This document shows positions 55,101-64,000 of a stretch of 64,000 bases of DNA, one piece after another; position 1 is the stretch's first letter; the number at the start of each line of letters is the position of its first letter. Made by a program: the position numbers and the translations under genes. This stretch comes from Tomocerus qinae (Eukaryota; Arthropoda; Collembola; Entomobryomorpha; Tomoceridae): NCBI GenBank assembly GCA_020055645.1, contig CM034548.1, forward strand, positions 5,828,001 to 5,892,000, given 5' to 3'. The notes beneath the pieces are model-generated. The model was not told where the DNA came from. It saw only the letters and a list, made by a program, of their open reading frames with translations, and ran no database searches.

Positions 55101-57161
55101 TAGTCCTTCATCCATCTTACTTTCTCAATATGAGTATAGTAGTACAACGTGACTGTCAGAGATTAGTAGTACCCGTATGGGAGAAAATTAATTTTAGAAA
55201 TTCAATAAAAACCACAAGACTGGCTGACAGCAAACTAAGAATCCAATTGCCTAATCTTAATTACAATTTATGATAAAATTATTTGTAGGACCTTTGAAAT
55301 GGCCAGGAAGAAAGGAAGTTAACCTGCCCTTTGAAACGGATGGAGAGGAATAAAAGAGAAAAAACTTTTGACTGGGGCAAGGAAAATATTCGGCAATTTA
55401 AGCAGAGCAGATTATGAGTCGAGAGTTATTAGAAAAGAAAGGATTTCCTTCAGAGGCTATGCTAAGCGGCTATAGTTGTCTGAATGCATAACAGAGTACC
55501 TATATAAGGCAGGACGGAACTGCTATGGGCATTATAGGATCATTCTATTCTATGATAAGAATGAGTGGTTAGGTAACTGTTAGTAGGCTGTCCTTTAGTA
55601 GTAGACTAGAGTCGGTGAGGAGAGAGAACAGAAGACATCCAACAATCAGCAAGCGAAGTAGAAGCGTGGCTATGAGTTAAGAAATCTCAAGTTCTCACAA
55701 AGAATTCTTTTGTAAGAGAAGAAGCCAAAAGGGAACAGAGTAGCCCGCATGAGACCATAGGCATTTTCACTGGAACTTAACTGAAAACTTTATTTATTTG
55801 CTATGGCAAAATACCTAGGACTAAGTAGGAAGGAGCAAAGGAAACTCTTGAAATTCTGGACCGAGTAGGCGGATATGAGAACCCTTATTCCAAGCTAGAT
55901 AATATTATCGTACGATAGGCATAACCTCCAGGAAACTTATAATAATATCCAGTTGTGCCGAGTTCCTTGTGCTCGAGTCCCGTCAAAGTTCAGGTGTCCA
56001 ACTTTCGTCTAGTTTACTGCCCCATCCAAACCTTTTAACCCAGATACCTTAGACATTCACACATACTTAAGTGAGCATACCTCACCTCACTTTAGATATT
56101 TTACTCTCAGAGTGTCTGCTCCTCCAATGTAGTCTCTGCTTACTACTCCTCTCGTAAATATTTAACTATAACCATAGTCCTCTCCTAACTATTATTATAA
56201 CGGATGGAACTGCAGACGGAAATCTGCAATACTTTCCAAAGGATGAGAACATGTCCAACTTTTTCTTTTATTTAGCCGACTTCTTACTATCTTTAATGCA
56301 TAGTTTCTTTTCCTTGCATACTTCCTGACTCCTCCTTCTTCAAATTGACGTGATTTTATTTTATTTCTCCTGAAATATGTTACTTCACCTACTTACATCC
56401 TTATGATTCCCTAAACTAAATTATTTACTCTACTTGTTATCACTCGCAATTCCAAATCTTACATAACATATAACATAACTTACAGATGCATCAACAAATA
56501 ATATCACGTACTTAGATTGGAAGCCTTTACTTTTAAATAAGCAACGTTCTCTTGTAAAATATTTCACCGAAGATTATCACGCGATGTGGAGGGGAAAATG
56601 GGTACATACATATGTATGAGTATTTCATTTTCTGCCCATTCAGTATAACTTCTTATTTTCAATCTCGCTCTGATTTTAAAACTATACTTTATATACCAGG
56701 ATGCAAAAAAAATTAGCGAGTGACTTATATTATATTTAGAATGTCCAATTAAATTTTCTCAGATTCAATTTCAAACGTATAATTTTATTAGTGAAAGAGC
56801 AATTTGTGCTCTGGTTCTTAAGATTTTGCAAAGATAATGATAATCACATAGGACAGAACTTAATACATATGATTAAGTACATTACATACGCAAACAACAT
56901 AAGTGGTTCAATAAAGTGTCTGGGTTCTTAACTTTTTTGACTTTATAGGTTAACTTGCAGAGTCTTTATCACACATTTTGGTCGTTAATTTCAATATGAA
57001 AGAAAATTATGAGGGCAAGAAGGAAGGGAGGATGAAAAATCTCAAGAGAGCAGTAATAATGAATGGTGGTCTTTCCTGCAATTCATAAATAATGTTTTAT
57101 GAGTGATTGGTTGGCTGTGTGAGAAAGTCACGTTATTTATTGTTATACACTCCTGTAGGTA

Positions 57162-57192
57162 CAGGGTAATTTCATTTTGGTCAATTACCCTG
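57162..57192. repeat. Stem-loop, 10-bp perfect arms
   Basis: CAGGGTAATT at 57162-57171 pairs with AATTACCCTG at 57183-57192 across an 11-nt loop. The arm start CAGGGT resembles the ends of the candidate MITE at 33.8 kb, so it may be a collapsed element end. It may equally be chance. Confidence 0.7.
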
Positions 57193-58228
57193 ACGCAAAA
57201 AGTCGTTTTTCAACATCTTAACCATGCTTAAATGCCTTCCTCGTAGTTATCCATTTCTCGTCTCTCCTCTCCGTCTACGAGGCCACACATTAGGTTAACT
57301 GTGCACAAAATGCAGCAGATTTTCCACTTATTTTGCACTTTGAATAATAAATAAACACGAAGTTCAAGTCACGTTCGAAATAAAATACACATACAAGTGT
57401 AGGATATTTATTATTGGTTTTTTGTGTCTCGTTTATAGTCTGAGGGATGGATAGGGCACAGACAGAGATGCATGCGTACGTTGGTGAATTAAAGATCAAA
57501 TCATGTCCTAAACTTTTTTGAAGATCATTCACTCTCCACTTCATGGCTGAATGAATAGTTTGCCACTGGCAGAGGAGAGAGGGTACGGATCAAATGATTC
57601 TCTCTCGTTTCACTGAATAGTCTGGTGGAATGAATGTAATTTATTTGGTGAAATAGCAAAGTGGAGTGACATGGAGCACTAGAGAATAGAATAGATAATA
57701 AATACAATTTTCCTTTTTTCCTCTTCTTCAAAAGAAGAGTTAACTCAACTGTTAAATTCATCTTCATCATTCATCAGCCTTTTCTTGAATAATTTTTCCC
57801 GATTATTTCTCATTGCTACAGATTATTATATGAATACCACTTGACATTGGGCTTCTTCCTTCCTTTCAATCAACATCATAACAACTTTCAATTTGTCTGC
57901 TAGTTGAAGGAAATCACAGACTTAAACAGTTCAACTGCTACTTTACTTTTCTAGTCTTATTCGTTTTATTCACTAAATTCCAATTCCCTCTTATACTACA
58001 AGAACCACAACTGACATCCTCTCTCTAAACAATATTTCAGAAATAGGAGGATGCCTCAAATACTTTTTGCTCCGTTATAAAAGTAACTGACGAAATCCAT
58101 CTGTGCATTTCCATATATGCAACTCATCTTCCCCCTTCTAGCACTCGAAACAGGAAGCTGCAGTAGAAAAAAATCATATTATACTATCTTACGTAAACTT
58201 ATCCAATTATTGTCTGATTATTAAAATT

Positions 58229-58315
58229 AGAGACCTGGGAAGTTTTGTGATTTTTTGAATTGGGTATACAATAAAACTGCAGTAACTAGTGCATTTGAAC
58301 TTCTCCCAGGTCTCT
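58229..58315. repeat. Inverted repeat, 16-18-bp arms with 53-nt loop
   Basis: AGAGACCTGGGAAGTT (58229-58244) and the reverse complement of 58298-58315 (AGAGACCTGGGAGAAGTT) match except for a 2-nt insertion. The loop shows little further pairing. It could be the two ends of a very short fold-back element or a structured transcript. Confidence 0.75.
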
Positions 58316-60937
58316 CGCAATAAACATCCGTAAGATTTATATAACGGAAAAATATATTAAGTAACCTCTATTTGTACTGCAACCCAAAGTAAACTCATGG
58401 TGTGACATAGCCCTAGTTAGGAAAACGTATGCAACTTCAGTGTTAAATCGTTAACCTAATAATAAATACCTATCCAACATAGCAGATTAAAGTTAAGGAC
58501 ATTTATTTGTTCGGTCAACACCATCAAGAAACATTTATCAAATTTCTCATGTCAACTTGTGTCAAAATCAACTAATTTCATGGATCTAATATCAATAAAA
58601 ATATATGCATTTGTCAAACTGAAAGCCAAGGCTGTTTTCTGTGATTTTAAATTTTATTTATGTCCATTGTTGGCTAAACCTTAGTGGAACTGCAGGTACA
58701 AAAGTAATCAACGACACATTTGTAGTAGCCAATAAGTAAACGAAGTCATATTCTCTATAGGAACTGGTTCGACTCTAACATGCACTGGTAAAAGGAAACA
58801 GAGTGAATTTATGACACTAAATAGTTATATAGGAATGTGAGAATTTTGTCAGAAAGTATTGCAATGGTACAGTATAAATAGATGTAAATAGTTATCGTTA
58901 GTCATTTAGGTTCGACAAGAACAATGAAACATATCGCGGTACAGAGTGTAAAAAACAGAAACTATATCTACATAGTACATGCGCCAGCGTTGACTGCAAT
59001 CTGGAGCAGAGTTGAAAGTTCAATATACATATTAAGGCTATAATTTGCAATGTGGCATGCAAAAAAGTTGAGTTTACTTGCTTGTGGTTTGAGAAATAAA
59101 GATGTATAGCTTGTGGAACGACACGGCACAATTTCATAGAATCAGAGAATGGGCGAATGATTAAATATTCTCTTGGGTAAATTCTGCTAGGCATTCTAAT
59201 GAAAATAATTGAGAGAATATTATTCTACATACATAAGTGGGATATGGAAAAGAGTAATAAATAGAAAATCAATAAAACTCAGATTTTGACTGGAAATAAC
59301 TGGAGCACGCAAGGTCTCCAAGAAAGAATCCCTTTACGGAAGAACGGCGATGAAGGAGGTATGCATGACATATACATGTTGACTCACATCCTTATAAAAT
59401 ATATCATAACTGGCTATTGGTGGAGAAAGGCAATAAGAAAAAGAAATCGAAGGGGGGAATAAAAGGAAAAGGAGTTCGGCTAAAGTAAAAAGACATGTAC
59501 ATATTAGGCACATCATCACATTTTGAATAGCGTTCTGCTACAATAGCAACCATCAACACTAAATATGCTATACAACAGCAGCGCACTAAGGCCAAAACTA
59601 CACAGAAATTGCATACAATAAAAGCGAAACTATGGCAATGTCTCTATACTATTACACGGATATATCTCCACCGACTCGAAGCAACTTCATGCAATCTCTA
59701 TATAATAATCGTGTAATATAAATCCGTATTAAGTATATCTACTCCACAGTATTAACCTCCTATCGCATTATATTTTCTACGCACATGAACAGATACATTT
59801 CTGTACATCTGTAATCCTTCGTCTCTACATGAGAGGTAACTTATCAGATTTTTGTGATCAGAATGGTAGCAATTGGCAACGATGAATATTCTCCAGTCCT
59901 GACAATAAGTAGTACTACGTATATTCATTAAACCTTATTGAAAGCAGAATGCAGTAAAAGACTTTCCAGCAAAAAATCTAATAGCAGAGTATTCATCCCG
60001 TCTCATTCATCCAAGGAATCGTCAAAGGATGAATTACATTTATGCCTTAAAATGTATTTAGATTAGTTGCTTGGATCTAAATATAGGCGTTTCTTCCGTG
60101 TACACAGAAATGAGATGGCTATGTATAGGTTGATCTACATTGAGATAAATACTACAAGTAAATGCACCACAAATACAAATGAGCACTTGAGAGTTCTTTG
60201 TGTTAAGGTACTGTAAGAAGACGCTTGCGATTAGAAAGATCAGATCAGATTAGTCTTTAGAGCTACAAGCAGAGCAGAAGAAAAACGTGACACGGGCGTT
60301 TAGAGATCTCCTGTTATTAACGATCAGAGTATACACATAATTTGTTGCTGATTCTATCACCTATTAGCAGTTATAGAGTAGTTACAGATTTGCTAGCTAC
60401 AGATCGTTGAGTTACTTATACAGATCATGTTATGTAACTGTACTCTACTTAATATACTGGATGTGTTGGTTGTATTATGAGGGATGTTATCTGTATGAGG
60501 GAGAGAGACTGAAGTGGATGAGATAGATAACTAATTGCAAGTGAGCACATCGAATGCGATGCACATTGTAGCGTTCATATTATAGACAGAAGTGGTATTT
60601 GTATAAGACAAGGTTTTTAAGTAGGTAAGTGAAAGAAATCTCATGATGTGAGTTTCACCAAGCTGAACATAACAGAATCGGAGAACAGAATGAAATTCCC
60701 TTAGCAGAAACAGTTAATTACACGCTTCATCGTTTGGCTAAAGCCATTTCAGTCCTACCATGAAAGAAATCTTATTTGCAGTTCCATTTATCTCCCATCA
60801 TCAACAAACAATCATCACTTTTTCCATTCCCCCTTTCTTTTGAGCTGATTCTTCCTTTCGTGCTCTTTTTCAATCTCCTCTGCCGACTCAGGCAGTGAGT
60901 GAGCGATCGTCTTCATCTTCATGCCGTGTTTGGTTAG

Positions 60938-60975
60938 TGTGTGTGGGTACCGATGAGATTACGCACCCACACACA
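60938..60975. repeat. Stem-loop, 11-bp perfect arms
   Basis: TGTGTGTGGGT (60938-60948) pairs with ACCCACACACA (60965-60975) across a 16-nt loop. The arms are close to GT/AC microsatellite sequence, so the symmetry may come from two opposed microsatellites. Confidence 0.7.
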
Positions 60976-61342
60976 TTAATATTGCATTTCGTCCATTCTC
61001 CCTCACCACTATGTGAAATACTTAGTTACGCACACTAGAATTCCACCCGAAAACTTTATGTCCATTATTACTTCCTCGCATCTATTTCACGAATATTTTC
61101 TGCACATTCTACCTCAAATATCATTACATTGCATCTCACCGGCATCAAATAAAATTCCATTCGCACTTTTACTTACACCTAACTCTCACTGGAACAGTCA
61201 AATCGACTATAAGTGATGTGGATATTTTAGCTCTCTTCAAATAGATAATTTTATTATAAATGCGATTTTAGCCCGACGCCGTTTTATGCATGTGTAGTTG
61301 AAAAGTGTTTCTTCTGGTCTTAAACGCAATTATTTATTGTCA

Positions 61343-62050
61343 GCTAAGCATTTGAATTTCCCTGTACTTAACGTCCCCTTCTCTTTTTTTAACTTCTTTG
61401 TCATGGCAGTCACAGCCTATACGATGTCACAACAATGTGAGGAAAAGGAAAAACCTCCTTTGTCTTTTCTACTCATTAATATTCAATTCTAATATTCTGA
61501 CCTTTGATCAGCAAGGTACAGCGAAAACGTTTGCTTCTAGTTGGAAAACACTTTTTATTCCAGTTTTAAAAGCAACCCCTTGCACTTGGATTATAAGCTA
61601 AGCATTTGAATTTTCCTGTACTTGATTGTACCAGGCATTTCTTTTCATTTTTGACTTCCCTACCTCTACCAGTCCACACTACAACAATGTTGGCCTGGTT
61701 GTACCAGTCTACGATGTCACAGAGATATGAGTTAAGTGAATGTCTCCTTTAGGTTTTCTTGAAGGTCATTAATACTGACCTTTGATCAGCAAGGCAACAC
61801 CTACCTTTTTCTTACTCTAGTATAGCAACAACTTGATTGGTCGGCTAAAAATTTGAATATTCTTGTACTCCATTTTCAATTCCATGATACCACGATGTCA
61901 ATTTAAGGGTCTATTGCCTTAAATCGTTTTTCAAGCTCATTCCAAATCTGACTTTTGACCAGAAAGGTTGAGCTAAAATTTTCGTTCCTGAATTTATTTT
62001 ACTCTGGGGTTCTTGCTTATAAGTGGAAGACAGTTAAACAAGTGGGCAGC
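61343..62050 (+). repeat. Three diverged tandem units directly upstream of the gene
   Basis: Units start at 61343, 61597 and 61844. Each carries three boxes in the same order. Box A is GCTAAGCATTTGAAT with TGTACT following (61343 and 61597; degenerate at 61844). Box B is ACGATGTCA (61421, 61711, 61892). Box C is TTTGATCAGCAAGG (61503 and 61781; TTTGACCAGAAAGG at 61954). Units 1 and 2 also share CATTAATA and TGACC before box C. Spacing differs by indels, so the duplications are not recent, yet the boxes stay recognisable. The third unit ends within about 85 bp of the start codon. The units could be duplicated promoter or 5' untranslated modules, or remains of duplicated gene starts. Confidence 0.7.
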
Positions 62051-62542
62051 ATGAAGTCGAAAATGCATTTTGCCAATTATGACGAAGAGATGCAAGATCT
62101 GCCAAAGAAATTGTTAAGTTACAAGCACAACCAACGTCCGAAATTCAACGACTTGAAAGCACGATCCACTATTCCTCACCCCCTGCTCAACAATCGCATC
62201 CGACTCTACAAGCTAAACTCATTAACGCGCAATGATTGTCTCAACTGGATAAATACTCGTAAGCAACAAGGTGCTTGGCAGCGGATGTTGAAGAAGCACT
62301 ATACAAAGTTACTAGTACAAAACGAAAAACTCCGGATGTACCTACCGAAGAAATGCAAGGAACGACTTTCGCCTACTTTGGAAAATACGCTTGAGGAACT
62401 TTCACCGCCAACTCCGATGAAAACTGCTGCTGAAAAAATCAGAGCTTTTGTATTTGATGTCTTGTATGGATCTGGAGCTCATCGCAAGTCCTTGATTTTC
62501 CTCACCAGCTACAAAATTCCGAAACTAATTCCTCCGACCACG
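62051..62542 (+). CDS. Exon 1 of the four-exon gene (basic region)
   Basis: The exon encodes residues 1-164, starting MKSKMHFANYDEEM. It ends after the codons for PPTT in phase 0 at donor ACG|GTAAGT. Without splicing the frame would run into a low-complexity AT-rich tail and stop at 62641, which supports the donor. A WQRMLKKHY..LLVQNEKLRMYL stretch (76-98) has heptad-like spacing and could form a short helix. If a 5' exon exists, TATAAG|TGG near 62024 is a weak candidate acceptor. Confidence 0.75.
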
Positions 62543-63210
62543 GTAAGTTTTAAAAATAATATAGCTTTATTTTATCTATGTACTACGACCGAAAAAGAGT
62601 ATCATTTAGGTATTGACATCCTTTTTATGGATTGCTTGTAGATTTCTGAGGACCTAAACGACAATGGAGACAAGAATTCTCATGATTCTCTCGACAAAGA
62701 TTCTAACTCATCCGATGGCGAAACCTGCTACTCTGTTGTCACCATCGACATTTCATCAAGTAAGAATTACAGTAAAATTAATCAATATTATTTATACTTA
62801 CATATAATATTTATATTACATTATGCATAATAATATACTATATTTGGGTATATTAAAATATATTTTTATTTGATTTTAAAAAATGGTATTTAAAAAGAAT
62901 TATTATTTGTGAAATTACAGCTTCTAGTTCCCATGCAAAGGACGAAGAAAATTCGACCAACAATGAGGAAGGAGAAAAATCTGAACATGGCCCTTCTGAG
63001 GATAATGCTTCAGGTAAATATTTTTACCCGTTGATAATTTGGTTTTGTTTTGTATTGAAATATTACAATTGTGTAAATGGAAAGCATGAAAGTAATAATT
63101 GGTAATTGGCTATTTTAGGCGAGGGGTGCAATAATTCCCAGACGGATTTGGACGATTTGGATATCCTGGTTATCACTGCAGAAGACGACGATTTTTTGTT
63201 CCTAGATTAG
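62051..63210 (+). CDS. Four-exon gene, 264-residue protein of unknown family
   Basis: Exons 62051-62542, 62642-62759, 62921-63013 and 63119-63210 join into one open frame of 265 codons including TAG. All three introns are GT-AG (99, 161 and 105 bp), and splice phases 0, 1, 1 keep the frame. The chosen ATG has A at -3. The frame stays open upstream to about 61955, so a longer or spliced 5' part is possible. Residues 1-164 are basic, with Lys/Arg clusters (18-31, 69-82, 99-105) and CDK-like sites SPP/TPMK at 118-124. Residues 165-264 are rich in Ser, Asp, Glu and Asn. Two hydrophobic cores, SVVTID (195-200) and DILVI (249-253), each beside acidic residues, fit the SUMO-interacting motif pattern. 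The last 21 residues are acidic and hydrophobic. There is no signal peptide or membrane segment. A nuclear protein is my inference; I recognise no family. Confidence 0.75.
62642..62759 (+). CDS. Exon 2 of the four-exon gene (acidic, first SIM-like core)
   Basis: The acceptor is TTGCTTGTAG|ATTTCT and the donor is TCATCAA|GTAAGA. The exon encodes ISEDLNDNGDKNS...SVVTIDISS, with the last codon split 1/2. The abrupt change from basic to Ser/Asp/Asn-rich composition falls exactly at this exon boundary. Confidence 0.75.
62921..63013 (+). CDS. Exon 3 of the four-exon gene (Glu/Ser-rich)
   Basis: The acceptor is GAAATTACAG|CTTCT and the donor is GCTTCAG|GTAAAT. The exon encodes a 31-residue Ser, Glu and Asn-rich segment (SSSHAKDEENSTNNEEG...) with almost no hydrophobic residues, typical of a disordered linker. 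It is 93 nt, a multiple of three, so skipping it would keep the frame. Confidence 0.72.
63119..63210 (+). CDS. Exon 4 of the four-exon gene (acidic/hydrophobic C-terminus)
   Basis: The acceptor is GGCTATTTTAG|GCGAGG and the stop is TAG at 63208-63210. The exon encodes EGCNNSQ and then an alternating acidic/hydrophobic tail (TDLDDLDILVITAEDDD then FLFLD). The ILVI core flanked by Asp on both sides is a strong match to the SUMO-interacting motif pattern. The same tail could instead act as an acidic activation segment. Confidence 0.75.
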
Positions 63211-63458
63211 CGAAAATTGCTACTTCGCTAAAAGTTCCTATAGGTGCTTAGAAAGTGATTTTTCAACTGATATTAGATAATAAGTACTAGACATAACCAT
63301 ATAATATAACCAACCTCTGTACCTTAATTGATAATTACTAAGTACCTAACTATAATAATTACTAAAAATTTTGTTTGATATTTTTTCAATACAGATAAAT
63401 GTTTTATATCACTGCGAGATTTATATAATCGATTACTATTATATTATCTTATTAATTA

Positions 63459-63482
63459 TCGTATCGATCGTATCGTATCGAT
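63459..63482. repeat. ATCGT-type tandem repeat in the 3' flank
   Basis: ATCGTATCGATCGTATCGTATCGAT is built of CGTAT/CGAT units and is partly palindromic around ATCGAT. It lies between the stop codon and the poly(A) signal, so it would be in the 3' untranslated region if that signal is used. Confidence 0.8.
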
Positions 63483-63535
63483 TGGGTATGCCAATTTATT
63501 ACCTTTTCGGCAATGTATAATATGTATATAGGTAG

Positions 63536-63541
63536 AATAAA
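63536..63541 (+). promoter_or_regulatory. Candidate poly(A) signal AATAAA of the four-exon gene
   Basis: This is the first canonical AATAAA found after the stop codon, giving a 3' untranslated region of about 350 nt. TTACTTTGTTGTTTAGAG follows about 20 bases downstream and is T/G-rich, as expected for the downstream element. Confidence 0.5.
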
Positions 63542-63713
63542 TCAAATCTTAAATTAAATGTTACTTTGTTGTTTAGAGTTTTAAAAATATTTATTTATTA
63601 TTGTAAATGCTCAAAAACGTCATTCCCCATCTTCCATTTTCACAGATTAAATAATATGCTATAGTTTTATATATTAACACTCATATTTTATAGATATGCA
63701 TGGTCATATTTAG

Positions 63714-63872
63714 TCAGAAGAAGCAAACGATGATACTGATGATAATGAAACGTTTGGGCTCCTTTTAATATTTTGAAGAATGGGGATTGAGGATTATGAT
63801 TTGGAATTAAATTCCAATGAAATATATTTCCTTAGAGAAATGCTTTTTGCATGTTACGGGGAGACATTGTGA
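63714..63872 (+). pseudogene. Possible broken acidic exon downstream of the gene
   Basis: After an acceptor-like TCATATTTAG, one frame encodes SEEANDDTDDNETFG and then hydrophobic residues up to an in-frame TGA at 63774-63776. The same frame then continues RMGIEDYDLELNSNE... to TGA at 63870-63872. The Asp/Glu/Asn-rich then hydrophobic character recalls the tail of the gene just upstream, so it may be a decayed duplicate. No start codon or second splice site ties it to a transcript. It could be chance in A/G-rich sequence. Confidence 0.2.
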
Positions 63873-64000
63873 TGATTATCAGAGACAGAGAGGATATCCG
63901 TAGAGAATTGTCTATATAGATGTGTTAGAATGTGTAAGACGTGTAAGTAAATAGGGAGGAGAAAGTGTTGTCGTTGGTTCAACTTCCTTGTCCATCCCGC
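63873..64000. other. Window end, nothing supported
   Basis: A/G-rich sequence (GATGATTATCAGAGACAGAG and AGGGAGGAGAAAG patches) without an open frame or repeat. Confidence 0.5.

Larger units (their letters stand above)
48501..56400. other. Gene desert with simple-sequence patches
   Basis: No supported gene. The stretch contains (CAGT)5 at 49591 and (TAG)5 at 52164, and an AAAGTC-rich patch at 54166-54210. Pyrimidine-rich segments (for example 49680-49715, 50040-50090 and 54390-54440) could mimic splice acceptors but are not joined to open exons. Confidence 0.5.
56401..61342. other. Intergenic DNA with three stem-loops, upstream of the gene
   Basis: No supported gene. Open frames are under 100 codons and lack protein character. 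Three inverted repeats with short to medium loops (57162, 58229 and 60938) are listed separately. Any distal control region or 5' untranslated exon of the gene at 62 kb could lie in the last few kilobases, but nothing marks one. Confidence 0.5.

Noticed and set aside
58741..58800. B-box-like GGTTCGACTC near 58764 as a tRNA gene
   Set aside because: No matching A box at the right distance and no cloverleaf could be drawn from the flanks.
60938..60975. Regulatory stem-loop or terminator
   Set aside because: The arms are GT/AC microsatellite-like, which gives trivial complementarity. Listed as a repeat only.

Overview
The window reads as nuclear DNA of a eukaryote, most likely an invertebrate animal. 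It is AT-rich, has no operons or Shine-Dalgarno-spaced genes, and is packed with short simple repeats (AC/GT, TAG/CTA, CAGT, TACA-type). The one convincing gene has short GT-AG introns of about 100 to 160 bases. An arthropod is my best guess from the word composition and the cut-and-paste transposon relics, but the sequence alone does not settle it. Nothing prokaryotic, plasmid-like or viral was seen.

Layout. Bases 1 to about 61,300 form a gene desert: open reading frames there are short, usually lack an ATG, and have low-complexity translations. Two non-autonomous DNA transposons stand out. One is an 803-bp hAT-type element at 717-1519, with terminal inverted repeats, subterminal repeat arrays and a perfect 8-bp target duplication. 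The other is a 370-bp element at 33782-34151, with CAGGGTRTC-type ends and TA flanks. The desert also holds several hairpins and palindromes, the longest being an 80-nt near-perfect one at 47669-47748. Microsatellites are frequent. A pentamer, AAGTC, recurs as an exact doubled 10-mer at six or more separate places. Plainer AT-rich blocks (about 12.5-15.9 kb and 42.8-48.5 kb) alternate with blocks rich in TAGTA/TACTA/TTACA words. An open minus-strand stretch at 14086-14671 may be a decayed coding sequence.

From 61,343 the character changes. Three degenerate tandem units of about 210 to 250 bp carry the same three short boxes in the same order, and they run straight into a four-exon gene on the plus strand (62051-63210). 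Its spliced frame stays open across all three introns and encodes a 264-residue protein: a basic N-terminal two thirds and a Ser/Asp/Glu/Asn-rich acidic tail with two short hydrophobic cores that look like SUMO-interacting motifs. I do not recognise the family. A poly(A) signal lies at 63536, and a possible broken acidic exon at 63714-63872. The gene plus its tandem 5' units is the most interesting part of the window; the 803-bp hAT element is the most certain feature.
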